Source: Candidatus Aenigmarchaeota archaeon ex4484_52
Lineage (GTDB): Archaea > EX4484-52
Length of the DNA stretch: 22,617 nt
Assembly (NCBI GenBank): GCA_002254415.1
Contig: NJDR01000012.1
Coordinates: 1-22,617, forward strand
Reading direction: 5' to 3'
The position numbers were made by a program, and so were the translations under genes. The notes beneath the pieces are model-generated. The model was not told the origin of the DNA, ran no database searches, and saw only the letters and a program-made list of their open reading frames with translations. Of the stretch, positions 7,550-15,045 are shown in pieces; position 1 is the first letter of the stretch, and each line of letters begins with the position of its first letter.

Positions 7550-8623
7550 ATGAATATAATTAATGAAAATGCAAAACAAGAATTATTAACAGAGGAAAAA
7601 AAGAAAAAAATAACAATAAAGGACTATCCTTTTTTTTATACAAAAGTGATGTATAGAAAGGGCAGTTTGCTAAAATACGATGATTATGAGCGGCTACTGA
7701 AAATGGACGGACCTTATGAAATTGCAGATTATTTAAAGAAAAAAACATATGGAAAGTCAATAGATTATTTGTCTGCAACATTTCCAAAAGATATTTTAAT
7801 TGAAGCATCTATGAAATACAACACAGCAGAGGAATGCAGGCATTTTATAAATTATGCTGTTAATTACCCTGGTTTGCATTTAATTTTAAATGCATTATTT
7901 TTGAATTATTATTTAAACAACATAAAATACTTTTTTCTTGGCAAAATAAATAATTTGGATTTTGACAAAATAAAGCCATATTTAATTGAATTTGGAAATA
8001 TTAATTTTGATTTGTTTTATTCTCTTTATTCAACAACAGACGATGAAAAGTTTTTCAAAGTAATTGATATTGATGAAAAGGCAAAAATCAAGTTGAAAAA
8101 TGCCTATAAAAATAAAAATATTGTTGATTTGCAAAATATTTTATCTATGTATTATTATATAAATCTTGCAGAGACATTTTTTCAAATTTCCAATAAAAGA
8201 GAAGAATTAGGAAATTATTTAAATGCAATTATTGGATCAAAAAATATAATAAATATATTGAAATTAAAAATGATAATTCCAAATAAATTATCAAAAATAC
8301 AGGATATTTTAAAAAATCTGATTGAAGCAAAAAAAACAGATGAATGTTTTTCAATACTTGACAAAGCAAAATGGCAAAGAAACGATGTTAAAATAATAAA
8401 AAAAGCATTAGATGAAAAAGATATTGAAAAATTAGAATGCTTACTGGAAAAAATAAAATTAAGAAGAGCAAAAAAAATTTTTGGCGTGAAAAATATTTCT
8501 GCCGAAGTTGTAATCGGATATTTGGCACTAAAGGATATTGAGAGGCAAAATATAATATTTATTGCTTCTGGGAAAAAATACAATTTAAGTATTGAAGAAA
8601 TAAAAAAGCATCTGGTTTTTTAA
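7550..8623 (+). CDS. atpC: A/V-type ATP synthase subunit C
   Basis: Central-stalk subunit that caps the membrane rotor and links it to the A1 head of the archaeal ATP synthase. The 357 residues are mostly helical. The family pattern is seen at the start of the conserved part (YPFFYTKVMYRKGSLLKYDDYERLL, GPYEIADYL) and at the C-terminus (YLALKDIERQNIIFIASG, then SIEEIKKHL), where relatives end with a Y-K--E--NIR-I--GK pattern. About 20 extra charged residues precede the family start; the ATG at 7550 is the first in frame, and a shorter start cannot be excluded. No other ATP synthase subunit is in the window, so it is split from its usual operon. The start is only 14 bases behind tRNA-Asn. Confidence 0.85.
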   Translation: MNIINENAKQELLTEEKKKKITIKDYPFFYTKVMYRKGSLLKYDDYERLLKMDGPYEIADYLKKKTYGKSIDYLSATFPKDILIEASMKYNTAEECRHFINYAVNYPGLHLILNALFLNYYLNNIKYFFLGKINNLDFDKIKPYLIEFGNINFDLFYSLYSTTDDEKFFKVIDIDEKAKIKLKNAYKNKNIVDLQNILSMYYYINLAETFFQISNKREELGNYLNAIIGSKNIINILKLKMIIPNKLSKIQDILKNLIEAKKTDECFSILDKAKWQRNDVKIIKKALDEKDIEKLECLLEKIKLRRAKKIFGVKNISAEVVIGYLALKDIERQNIIFIASGKKYNLSIEEIKKHLVF

Positions 8624-8639
8624 AAAACTTGCAGCTAAT

Positions 8640-8650
8640 CTATTTAAATA
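8640..8650 (+). promoter_or_regulatory. Putative TATA box of mscS
   Basis: The stretch CTATTTAAATA ends about 28 bases before the mscS ATG, a fitting position for an archaeal TATA element with a nearly leaderless transcript. Confidence 0.4.
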
Positions 8651-8677
8651 TTCTTTTTTTAATTCATTTATATTGCT

Positions 8678-9766
8678 ATGAATATCCAAATAATAAAAAA
8701 AATGCTTCTTGAGTGGTTATCTCCAATAATTTGGTTATTTGTAACAATAATCATCTATAAAATTTATTCTCATTACAAAAAAAATATAAAAAAACAATTA
8801 CTGCATTATGCAAAAATATTTCATTTAAAGCATACTAAGACAATAATAATAGAAGTGCATAATTACACCTCTTTTTTGATATTAATATTTGGCGCAATAT
8901 ATATACTTTATTTATCTCCGCTTCCGGAAAATATAATTCTAATTGGAATGAACATTATTAAAACAATATTTCTTATCATCTTGACTAAATCACTTGCAAA
9001 TATATTTGAACAATTTATTGACCCATTGTTAATTAATATTACTGGAGGGAAAAAACAAAGTTTATCAAAAGATCATGCAGAGATTGTAAAAAAATCAGTA
9101 TTTTTATTTTTGTGGTTTGGATGCCTGATTTTTATAATGCAGATATGGAAAATTGATATTACATGGCTTGTTACTTCAACTGCTGTGCTTGGTATTGTTT
9201 TGGGTCTTGCTGCACAAAGCACGCTTTCAAATGTATTTGGCGGCTTTGCAATTTGTGCTGAAAAAGCATATCAGGAGGGTGATTATTTGCGGTTGAAAGA
9301 CGGTAAAATCGTTGTTGTGAAAAAAATAGGGCTAAAATCAACATGGCTTGAGACATATGATGCAACAACAATTATTATTCCAAATTCAATAATGTCAAAT
9401 ACAGAATTAGAAAACCTGAATTATCCTATTAATAGAAATATTGCACGAATAATAGTAAATACATCCTATGACAGCGATGTAGATAAAGTAAAAAAAACAT
9501 TGATAGAAATAGCAAAAAATACAAAAAATGTGCTACAAAAACCAAAACCAAAAATATATCTTATTGAATTAGGAGATTATGCACTTTCTTTCAAGTTAGT
9601 GTGTTTTATCTCGGATATAAAATTCAGGTTTAAAGTAATAGAGTCAATAAATTGCCGAGTTATTAAAAAATTTAAAGAAGAAAATATTGATATTCCGTTC
9701 CCAACAAATATTAATCATATTGAGTTTCCAGATTCTTATAAATATGATAAAATCTCTCAACAATAG
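8678..9766 (+). CDS. mscS: MscS-family mechanosensitive ion channel
   Basis: Membrane channel that opens on membrane tension to release solutes during hypo-osmotic shock. The 362 residues contain about five hydrophobic segments in the first 190 residues. The last is the pore-lining helix with the small-residue pattern STAVLGIVLGLAAQSTLSN followed by VFGGFAI. The cytoplasmic beta domain follows with GDYLRLKDGKIVVVKKIGLKST and TTIIIPNSIMSN, diagnostic for the family, and ends with a ferredoxin-like part and EENIDIPFPTN. The start is an ATG with a TATA-like box about 30 bases upstream. The last 56 bases overlap the end of the convergent phosphatidyltransferase gene. Confidence 0.95.
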   Translation: MNIQIIKKMLLEWLSPIIWLFVTIIIYKIYSHYKKNIKKQLLHYAKIFHLKHTKTIIIEVHNYTSFLILIFGAIYILYLSPLPENIILIGMNIIKTIFLIILTKSLANIFEQFIDPLLINITGGKKQSLSKDHAEIVKKSVFLFLWFGCLIFIMQIWKIDITWLVTSTAVLGIVLGLAAQSTLSNVFGGFAICAEKAYQEGDYLRLKDGKIVVVKKIGLKSTWLETYDATTIIIPNSIMSNTELENLNYPINRNIARIIVNTSYDSDVDKVKKTLIEIAKNTKNVLQKPKPKIYLIELGDYALSFKLVCFISDIKFRFKVIESINCRVIKKFKEENIDIPFPTNINHIEFPDSYKYDKISQQ

Positions 9767-10295
9767 TAATTAAGCAAATAATTCCAATAATGTGCATTCC
9801 AATAACTATGCTTTTTGTATAAAGAGGCATTAAAAGGCACATTAAAACAATTATTGCATTGCGGTTTGCTCTTCTCCCCCAACCTTCTTTGTTTTGCTTT
9901 TTTACCAATGCCTGTGCTTCAATTCCCAAATAGCAGGCAAGCAGCATTAAAACAATCACTGCAAAAACAAGATGTAATTCCACAAAAGGGGCAAAAACAA
10001 AACATGTCAAAATAATAATATCTGAGATGCGATCAAAAAAATGATCTATTAATTCTCCAAATGAATCCTCTCTTTTATGCAATCTTGCTATTTCACCATC
10101 AAGCACATCAAAATAACCATTGAGAAATACAAACAAACCACCCAAAATAAAATATTGCTTTGTAAAAAAAACACCTGCAATAATTGCACACAAAAAAGCA
10201 ACAAGAGACACATAATTTGGATTAATATTTACTGCAAATGGGCTGAATAAATATTTTTTTAAAAACTTGTTTTTTTCATAAAATTTTTTTAGCAT
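9711..10295 (-). CDS. CDP-alcohol phosphatidyltransferase family enzyme
   Basis: Membrane enzyme that transfers a CDP-linked lipid group to an alcohol, a step in phospholipid head-group synthesis. The full signature D-x2-D-G-x2-A-R-x8-G-x3-D-x3-D is present as DVLDGEIAR...G-ELI-D-HFF-D, with all metal and substrate aspartates intact. Several hydrophobic helices follow. I use the ATG at 10295 (MLKKFYEKNK, 194 residues) rather than an upstream TTG that would add six residues. In archaea relatives make archaetidylinositol phosphate, archaetidylglycerol phosphate or similar; the acceptor cannot be told from sequence. It lies 24 bases behind the PfkB kinase in the same direction, so the kinase might supply the phosphorylated alcohol, which is inference. 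It overlaps mscS tail-to-tail. Confidence 0.92.
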   Translation of the reverse strand: MLKKFYEKNKFLKKYLFSPFAVNINPNYVSLVAFLCAIIAGVFFTKQYFILGGLFVFLNGYFDVLDGEIARLHKREDSFGELIDHFFDRISDIIILTCFVFAPFVELHLVFAVIVLMLLACYLGIEAQALVKKQNKEGWGRRANRNAIIVLMCLLMPLYTKSIVIGMHIIGIICLITIVERFYHIYKNLETQYD

Positions 10296-10319
10296 AATTA
10301 AAGTTAAAAACAAATATAT

Positions 10320-11294
10320 TTAAATTATATGTTTTAAAATACGAATGGGATTTTTTTTTGTTTCATATATGCATTTTCTCCAGCTGAGCAATATATTTTT
10401 TGCACCATAATTTTGAATTACTGATTCAGAATTTATTGCTGCTATTGAGAGTGCAAACTCCAATGTCTTGTTTTTTATAATTGCTGCAACTAATGTAGAT
10501 GCAAAAGCATCTCCTGCACCTGTTCTTTCAATTAGAGGAATATTTTTGTGCGGCTCAAATTTATATAAAACAGATCCATTATAAAGATGAGTTGAATTTA
10601 CCCCATCTGTGATGCAGACAATTTCAGGACCCAAACTATAAATTTTTTTTATCAAATCAATTATATTTTTTTGTGAATTTTCATTAACTAATTCAATTGC
10701 TTCTTGTTTATTAAAAACAAGAATTGTTGTGTTTTTTATCATTTTGTATAATTCCTTTTTGTATTCTTTTATTTGGTAATAACTTGGATTAAAACAAAGT
10801 CCAATATTGTTTTTTTTTGCAAAATCACTTAATTTAATTTGCGTTTCAAATGAATCCTGCATCATTGAAGTAAAATAAAGCCATTTTGTTTTTAGCTTGC
10901 TTAAATTTATTTCTTTTATTTTTAATTTATTGCTTGCTCCTTTGTATGTTAAAATAGTTCTGTTATGCTGTTTTGTATCCAAAATTACAGAATAATCATT
11001 CATATCTTTGCTTATTTTTCCGAGAAAATTAATCTTTTCTTTTTTCAATAATGATAGAATATCGTCTTTAAAACGCTCTCCTATTTTTCCAAGATATGCT
11101 GTTTTAAATCCAAGTCGTGCAAATGAAACAGCAGTATTTGTGCCTCCTCCACCAATAAAAAATTGCAGATTATTTACATTTAATTTCGCACCAACAGGAT
11201 AGCAAACTTCATTTCCAAATTCAGCCATATTTGTTTCAATAAAGCAATCTATTGTTGCAGAGCCCATTGTAATTACATCATAAGAAGTATTCAT
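10320..11294 (-). CDS. PfkB/ribokinase-family carbohydrate kinase
   Basis: ATP-dependent kinase of the ribokinase superfamily, phosphorylating a sugar, nucleoside or similar alcohol. The first PfkB signature region (GGGGTNTAVSFARLG, then YLGKIG) and the second (RTGAGDAFASTLVAAI, with the catalytic aspartate in GAGD) are both clear, and CITDGVNST marks the ATP-side strand. I choose the ATG at 11294 (MNTSYDVITMG, 324 residues); an in-frame TTG at 11306 would abut the histone stop. The specific substrate is not evident. It sits between the histone and the CDP-alcohol phosphatidyltransferase on the same strand with tiny gaps, so the three are very probably one operon. Confidence 0.92.
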   Translation of the reverse strand: MNTSYDVITMGSATIDCFIETNMAEFGNEVCYPVGAKLNVNNLQFFIGGGGTNTAVSFARLGFKTAYLGKIGERFKDDILSLLKKEKINFLGKISKDMNDYSVILDTKQHNRTILTYKGASNKLKIKEINLSKLKTKWLYFTSMMQDSFETQIKLSDFAKKNNIGLCFNPSYYQIKEYKKELYKMIKNTTILVFNKQEAIELVNENSQKNIIDLIKKIYSLGPEIVCITDGVNSTHLYNGSVLYKFEPHKNIPLIERTGAGDAFASTLVAAIIKNKTLEFALSIAAINSESVIQNYGAKNILLSWRKCIYETKKNPIRILKHII

Positions 11295-11306
11295 ATTTTT
11301 GTTCAA

Positions 11307-11528
11307 TTAAATATATTTTTTCTTAAAATTTTTTATTGCAAATTCAATGTCTTTTTTGTTAATTGTTTTTCTTTTTGAATAATTGCAAATAGAAATAGCA
11401 TCTTCTGCAACAATATTTGCAATCTCCTCTAATTCTTCTGCAAAATACTTTGCTGCCTCAAAAGACACTCTCTCTGCTCCATTATTTCTTAAAATTCTCT
11501 CAAAAGGAGAGGCGGGAATTTCTGACAT
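11307..11528 (-). CDS. Archaeal histone (HMfB-like)
   Basis: A 73-residue histone-fold protein without tails, forming dimers and chromatin-like DNA wraps. The three-helix fold can be followed as PFERILRNNG, then the loop AERVS, a long helix FEAAKYFAEELEEIANIVAEDA, then KRKTINKKDIEFAI. The RKT-I--DIE-A pattern of the second loop and third helix is the hallmark of archaeal histones. It starts at an ATG and ends 12 bases before the chosen start of the PfkB kinase. It is downstream of the TrmB gene on the same strand with a 48-base gap that could hold its own promoter. Confidence 0.96.
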   Translation of the reverse strand: MSEIPASPFERILRNNGAERVSFEAAKYFAEELEEIANIVAEDAISICNYSKRKTINKKDIEFAIKNFKKKYI

Positions 11529-11576
11529 AACATTTAAGTTTAACTTTTGCGAAGCAAAAGTTTTTTATTATTTTTA

Positions 11577-12419
11577 TTAATTATCTGCTTCTTCTAATTG
11601 CTTCCACATTAATTCAAAATTTATTTTTGCAAAATTCTGGCAAAAATGATCTGATTTCATCCATAATAAAGGCGATTTATAGGAAAAATTGTTTTGATCT
11701 AAAATAGAAATTATTGCTTCTTTATTGTCTATAAAAATAAGAGTTCCGTTAAATTTATTAAATTTCTTATAAAACTTATTCAAATCTCTTATATCAGCTA
11801 CCTGTGCTATTTTTTTTAACTGGGTAATATTTTTTTGCGTTATTGGTGTAATTATTCTTATTTTAACGCCGCTTTGAGCTGTTTTTTTTAAAAGAGTAAA
11901 ATGTTTTGAAAGACCAAACAAACCACGCTCTGTTGTAATAATGCATATTTGCTTTTCAGCAGATTCTATCATTGAATTGAAAGTTTTTTCAAAATCCTTA
12001 TTGTTTTTCAAAGTAGTTAATTTCATTGCATCTTCTAATTGAATTGATTTTTTATTATACAGGTTCTTTAGAATGTCTAAATCTTCTGATTGGTAAAATT
12101 TATTTATTTTTTCTAATTCTTCTTTGTATTTTTTCTCTAAATTATTTTTTGCATTTTCTATTGCCTCAACTGGATGCACAGCAGCATATTTTTTTGGTTT
12201 TGTATGCATTGCTTTTGCAAATCCCTTGTTTTCTAAAGATTGCAGCACATCATAAGTTCTTGACCTTGGAACATTTGTTGTTTGCGATAATTGATTTGAA
12301 TTAGCAAAGCCTTGTTTCACAAGAGATGCGTATATTTGTCTCTCATAAGAATTTAGACCTATATTTTTGAGAGCATTTATCATTTCTATATTCTTGTCTT
12401 CATTATCGTTATTTTTCAT
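11577..12419 (-). CDS. TrmB-family transcriptional regulator
   Basis: DNA-binding regulator; family members control sugar uptake and metabolism in archaea and bind a sugar in the C-terminal part. Residues about 12-80 form the TrmB winged helix: IGLNSYERQIYASLVKQG, then NQLSQTTNVPRSRTYDVLQS (recognition helix), LENKGFA and PKKYAAVHP. A coiled linker follows (about 85-120), then a C-terminal domain with the strand pattern QICIITTERGLFGLSKH and VKIRIITPIT, common in the family. It lies 1 base after the stop of the upstream unknown gene and upstream of histone, PfkB kinase and the lipid enzyme, so it may regulate that cluster; this is inference. Confidence 0.92.
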   Translation of the reverse strand: MKNNDNEDKNIEMINALKNIGLNSYERQIYASLVKQGFANSNQLSQTTNVPRSRTYDVLQSLENKGFAKAMHTKPKKYAAVHPVEAIENAKNNLEKKYKEELEKINKFYQSEDLDILKNLYNKKSIQLEDAMKLTTLKNNKDFEKTFNSMIESAEKQICIITTERGLFGLSKHFTLLKKTAQSGVKIRIITPITQKNITQLKKIAQVADIRDLNKFYKKFNKFNGTLIFIDNKEAIISILDQNNFSYKSPLLWMKSDHFCQNFAKINFELMWKQLEEADN

Positions 12420-12420
12420 A

Positions 12421-12891
12421 TTATGTTTTTATTACTAAACCTCCTATTCCCTGTGCTGCAAATTTATGCATCATATCTGCAACCATAATCAATGCATTTT
12501 GAGCCTGACGCATATCTAAACATATTTTTTCTGGCGCAAGTATTTCTATTGAAGTTGGCCCATAATTAATTATAAGTTCCATTAATTTTTCATAGCTATT
12601 AATAAAAAAAATCATTTCATTAATCTGGCTATAGAGTACATTTATATTTTTTGCCTTAAAATCATCTCCTGCTTCTATTTCTTCTATTTCTGTTGTATTT
12701 TCTTTAATTGCAATTATATCAAAATTTGATTTTAATGAATCAATGTGTTTTTTTAGTGCGTTTTGGGTTGCTTGTTTTGATGTTGATTGCACCTCCATTA
12801 ACATCCATACTTTTAAATATTTTTTTTCAATCAATTCTTCCTCATTATATTGTTTTTCTAAATATCCTTTTTCATTATTTTTAATTTTCAT
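12421..12891 (-). CDS. Hypothetical protein upstream of the TrmB gene
   Basis: I do not recognise this 156-residue protein. It is soluble-looking: an acidic/basic N-terminus, the segment YLKVWMLMEVQSTSKQATQNALKKHI with a likely amphipathic helix, an acidic stretch TTEIEEIEAGDD, and a C-terminus QNALIMVADMMHKFAAQGIGGLVIKT rich in small hydrophobics. No cysteines suited to metal binding and no nucleotide-binding loop are seen. It is separated from the TrmB gene by one base, so the two are translationally coupled and probably act together. A role as a partner or sensor for the regulator is a guess from position only. Confidence 0.7.
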   Translation of the reverse strand: MKIKNNEKGYLEKQYNEEELIEKKYLKVWMLMEVQSTSKQATQNALKKHIDSLKSNFDIIAIKENTTEIEEIEAGDDFKAKNINVLYSQINEMIFFINSYEKLMELIINYGPTSIEILAPEKICLDMRQAQNALIMVADMMHKFAAQGIGGLVIKT

Positions 12892-12951
12892 AAGCTATAT
12901 AAAAAATATATATTTAAATATTTATTTAATTTTATATAATGTTTGGTTTTT

Positions 12952-13034
12952 GTCAGGGTCGCATAGCGGTATTGCGGTAGCCTGCTAAGTTACTGTCCTT
13001 TAAGGACGCGGGGGTTCGAATCCCTCCCCTGACG
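12952..13034 (+). tRNA. tRNA-Ser (GCT)
   Basis: Class II tRNA: acceptor GTCAGGG/CCCTGAC, anticodon loop CTGCTAA with anticodon GCT, long variable arm TGTCC-TTTAA-GGACG, T-arm GGGGG-TTCGAAT-CCCTC, discriminator G as required for serine. A TATA-like run TTTATATAAT lies 12-21 bases upstream. It stands at the left edge of the decayed/accessory stretch, but I found no repeated copy of its 3' end further right. Confidence 0.95.
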
Positions 13035-13513
13035 CTATAATACATGTTTAATGAAAAAACAAGTTAAAATTATTCTGCAAAATAATTATTGGAGATGGTT
13101 TTATTTTTAAGAGAGAAATTATTTGGCAGAAAACAAATAGAGTTAAATCTCATTTTGGCACTTATCCATATCTGGGTGGAATTCTCATAAATAATATGCA
13201 TAACAAATATTAGAATTTGAAAACCAAATGGAATGGTTCGAAATACGAACATATCTCTAAAGAAATAAAAGAAGAGTCAAATTAACAAAGGATTTTTGGC
13301 TAAACTCAAAAATAGCGATGTTTGGTTAATGAACCCATACAAAAGCAGAACACGAGAACATTTTTTAAATTTGAACTTTTAAAACAAAGACAAATTTGAA
13401 TCATTTTGCATTGAAGGCGAAGATATATTTGAAAGCCGCAAAGGCGGCTTTCGAAGCATGCAGGAACTAAAATCGCTCATAAAATTAGAGGTTGTGCGTA
13501 AGGTTAGTAAGTT
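13035..13513 (+). pseudogene. Decayed coding sequence, family not recognised
   Basis: No intact gene is present in these 480 bases, yet stretches look like protein on the plus strand. One frame from 13282 reads KGFLAKLKNSDVWLMNPYK, then SRTREHFLNLNF, a stop, and continues in the same frame NKDKFESFCIEGEDIFESRK, then MQELKSLIKLEVVRKVSK. Upstream, GDGFIFKREIIWQKTNRVK (near 13090-13150) lies in another frame with stops around it. The composition and breaks suggest a gene destroyed by frameshifts and nonsense changes. I cannot name the family. Confidence 0.45.
13428..13455. repeat. GC-rich hairpin, terminator-like
   Basis: GAAAGCCGC (13431-13439), loop AAAG, GCGGCTTTC (13444-13452): a perfect 9-bp stem, extendable by three outer pairs including one wobble. 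It is strikingly GC-rich for this DNA. It lies inside the decayed segment about 60 bases beyond the end of pyrF. Confidence 0.75.
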
Positions 13514-14275
13514 TTATTCCTCTTCTATTGTCTTTATTATTTCATAAACTTCTTGTTTTCTGTTCAAAGCATTTGTAATTGCTCTTCCAATAACCAAAAT
13601 AGATGAGCCGGCATTTATTGCTTCCCGCGGGCTTGAAATTCTTTTTTGATCTTCGCCAGCAGAAGTAGAAACCCCCTTTATTCCCGGAGTTACAAATATA
13701 AAATCTCGGGGCAATTGTGGTTTTAGAAAAGATAACTCATTTGCAGAACACACAATTCCATCTAATCCTGCTTTCAAAGATAATTTTGCTAAATGAAGCA
13801 CATATTCATTTAATTGTTTTTTAACCAACAATTCCTTATTTAGAATTTCATCATCTATGCTTGTCAATAAAGTTACTCCAATAATTTTTGGTCTTTTTAA
13901 ATTATTTTGTTCTGCTGTTTTTTTTGCTCCAATAACTGCTGCCTTCATCATCTCTAAACCACCTGCACAATGAATATTAAACATATAAACACCCAAATCA
14001 GTTGCAGCACAAGAGGCACCTTTAATTGTATTTGGAATATCGTGGTATTTTAAATCCAAAAATACATTTGCATTATTATTTTGCACTAATTTAACAGCAT
14101 TTGGTCCAAGTCGCACAAATGTCTCTTTTCCAATTTTAAACAAACCAACAAAAGGACTTAATTCTTTTACAATTTTTTCTAATTCATCCATTGTTTTAAT
14201 ATTGTCCAAAACAAGGCAAATTTTGTTTCTTGCCTGCTTTTGTTTTTTTGTCAGATTTATTAGATTTATATTCAT
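13514..14275 (-). CDS. pyrF: Orotidine-5'-phosphate decarboxylase
   Basis: Last enzyme of UMP synthesis, converting OMP to UMP without a cofactor. The 253 residues show D24 in CLVLD, K47/K50 in FKIGKE, and the catalytic array D74-K76-D79 in FLDLKYHDIPNT, all intact. Further family marks are the HCAGG segment, VTPGIKG near residue 200 and the phosphate-binding IGRAITNA near the C-terminus. About 17 basic residues precede the usual start. No other pyrimidine gene is nearby. It sits between decayed DNA and an IS-end-like repeat, so it is a core gene next to accessory material, or itself carried with it. Confidence 0.95.
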   Translation of the reverse strand: MNINLINLTKKQKQARNKICLVLDNIKTMDELEKIVKELSPFVGLFKIGKETFVRLGPNAVKLVQNNNANVFLDLKYHDIPNTIKGASCAATDLGVYMFNIHCAGGLEMMKAAVIGAKKTAEQNNLKRPKIIGVTLLTSIDDEILNKELLVKKQLNEYVLHLAKLSLKAGLDGIVCSANELSFLKPQLPRDFIFVTPGIKGVSTSAGEDQKRISSPREAINAGSSILVIGRAITNALNRKQEVYEIIKTIEEE

Positions 14276-14336
14276 TTTGGTTTTTTATTGTTGTATTAAA
14301 AAACTTAAAAACTTTTTGCATCTATTACTATTGTAA

Positions 14337-14380
14337 GGTGTTGTTGCTCAAAGCAACACAACAACACCAACTGATTTATC
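14337..14380. repeat. Hairpin repeat, copy 1 (IS-end-like)
   Basis: GGTGTTGTTG (14337-14346) and CAACAACACC (14359-14368) form a perfect 10-bp stem, followed by AACTGATTTATC. The pattern GTTGTTGCT, then AAAGCAA, then an 18-base block AACACCAACTGATTTATC (14363-14380) recurs in the same orientation at 21952-21988 beside a decayed transposase. It is therefore probably the end of an insertion element or a small derivative of one. Confidence 0.7.
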
Positions 14381-14439
14381 GGCGTTGTTAAGTTAGTGGT
14401 TGGTAGATAGCTTTTTGAGTTTGTAAATCTATTATTTTT

Positions 14440-15045
14440 ATGACAGAAAAGATTAAAGAGAAATTTAAGATAAAAAATGCAGAACTAATTGCAGAAATTT
14501 CTGGAAAAGCTAAGCAATTCCCAAAATATACAACCCAAATAATTAATCTTGCTAATCAAAATGCACAAGGAACTCGTCCAAAGGTTGTTGGACAATTATC
14601 TGATTTAATACAAGAATGCCCACATAAAGAATATGAAAAATGGAAAGAATGGTATTTAGAAAAACAACCAGAAGCAATAAATAACGCAACTAAGAAAGTC
14701 TTTGAGATGGTAAAAAACTTAAAAGAGGCAATTAATGAAATAGATGAAGAAATGATAAGGGAATGGGTTAAAGATTTAGTTATAGATAAGACATTTATTG
14801 GTTTAAAATTTCAAGAAGCTATTTTAAAGAGAGTTGCTAAAATAAAGAAAACAAATTATAGATTATCTAATCCACAAGAAGAAAGTAAAGGAATTGATGG
14901 ATTTATTGGAGAAAATCCCGTATCAATAAAACCATTAACATACAACACCAAAAATATGTTAAGAGAAAATATTGAGGTTAAATTTATTTTCTATGATAAA
15001 AAGAAAGACAGAATTAATGTTGATATAAGTCAATTAGAAGATTAA
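14440..15045 (+). CDS. MjaI-type restriction endonuclease (predicted CTAG)
   Basis: Type II restriction endonuclease resembling the MjaI family. The 201 residues contain the conserved block FPKYTTQIINLANQNAQGTR, then PKVVGQLSDLIQE (about 27-60), a segment EWVKDLVIDKTFIGLKFQEA (about 108-126), and a probable PD-(D/E)xK-like nuclease centre EESKGIDGFIGENPVSIKP with D153 and K164. The fold prediction is from pattern and no structure was checked. It converges on the methyltransferase gene and the two stops overlap by 4 bases, as is common in type II systems. MjaI relatives cut CTAG, a specificity inferred here from resemblance. The gene looks intact. It begins with ATG 60 bases after the IS-end-like repeat. 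Confidence 0.85.
   Translation: MTEKIKEKFKIKNAELIAEISGKAKQFPKYTTQIINLANQNAQGTRPKVVGQLSDLIQECPHKEYEKWKEWYLEKQPEAINNATKKVFEMVKNLKEAINEIDEEMIREWVKDLVIDKTFIGLKFQEAILKRVAKIKKTNYRLSNPQEESKGIDGFIGENPVSIKPLTYNTKNMLRENIEVKFIFYDKKKDRINVDISQLED

Noticed and set aside
12952..13034. tRNA-Ser as an integration site with a duplicated 3' end
   Set aside because: I found no second copy of its 3' sequence to the right within the window and no integrase gene.
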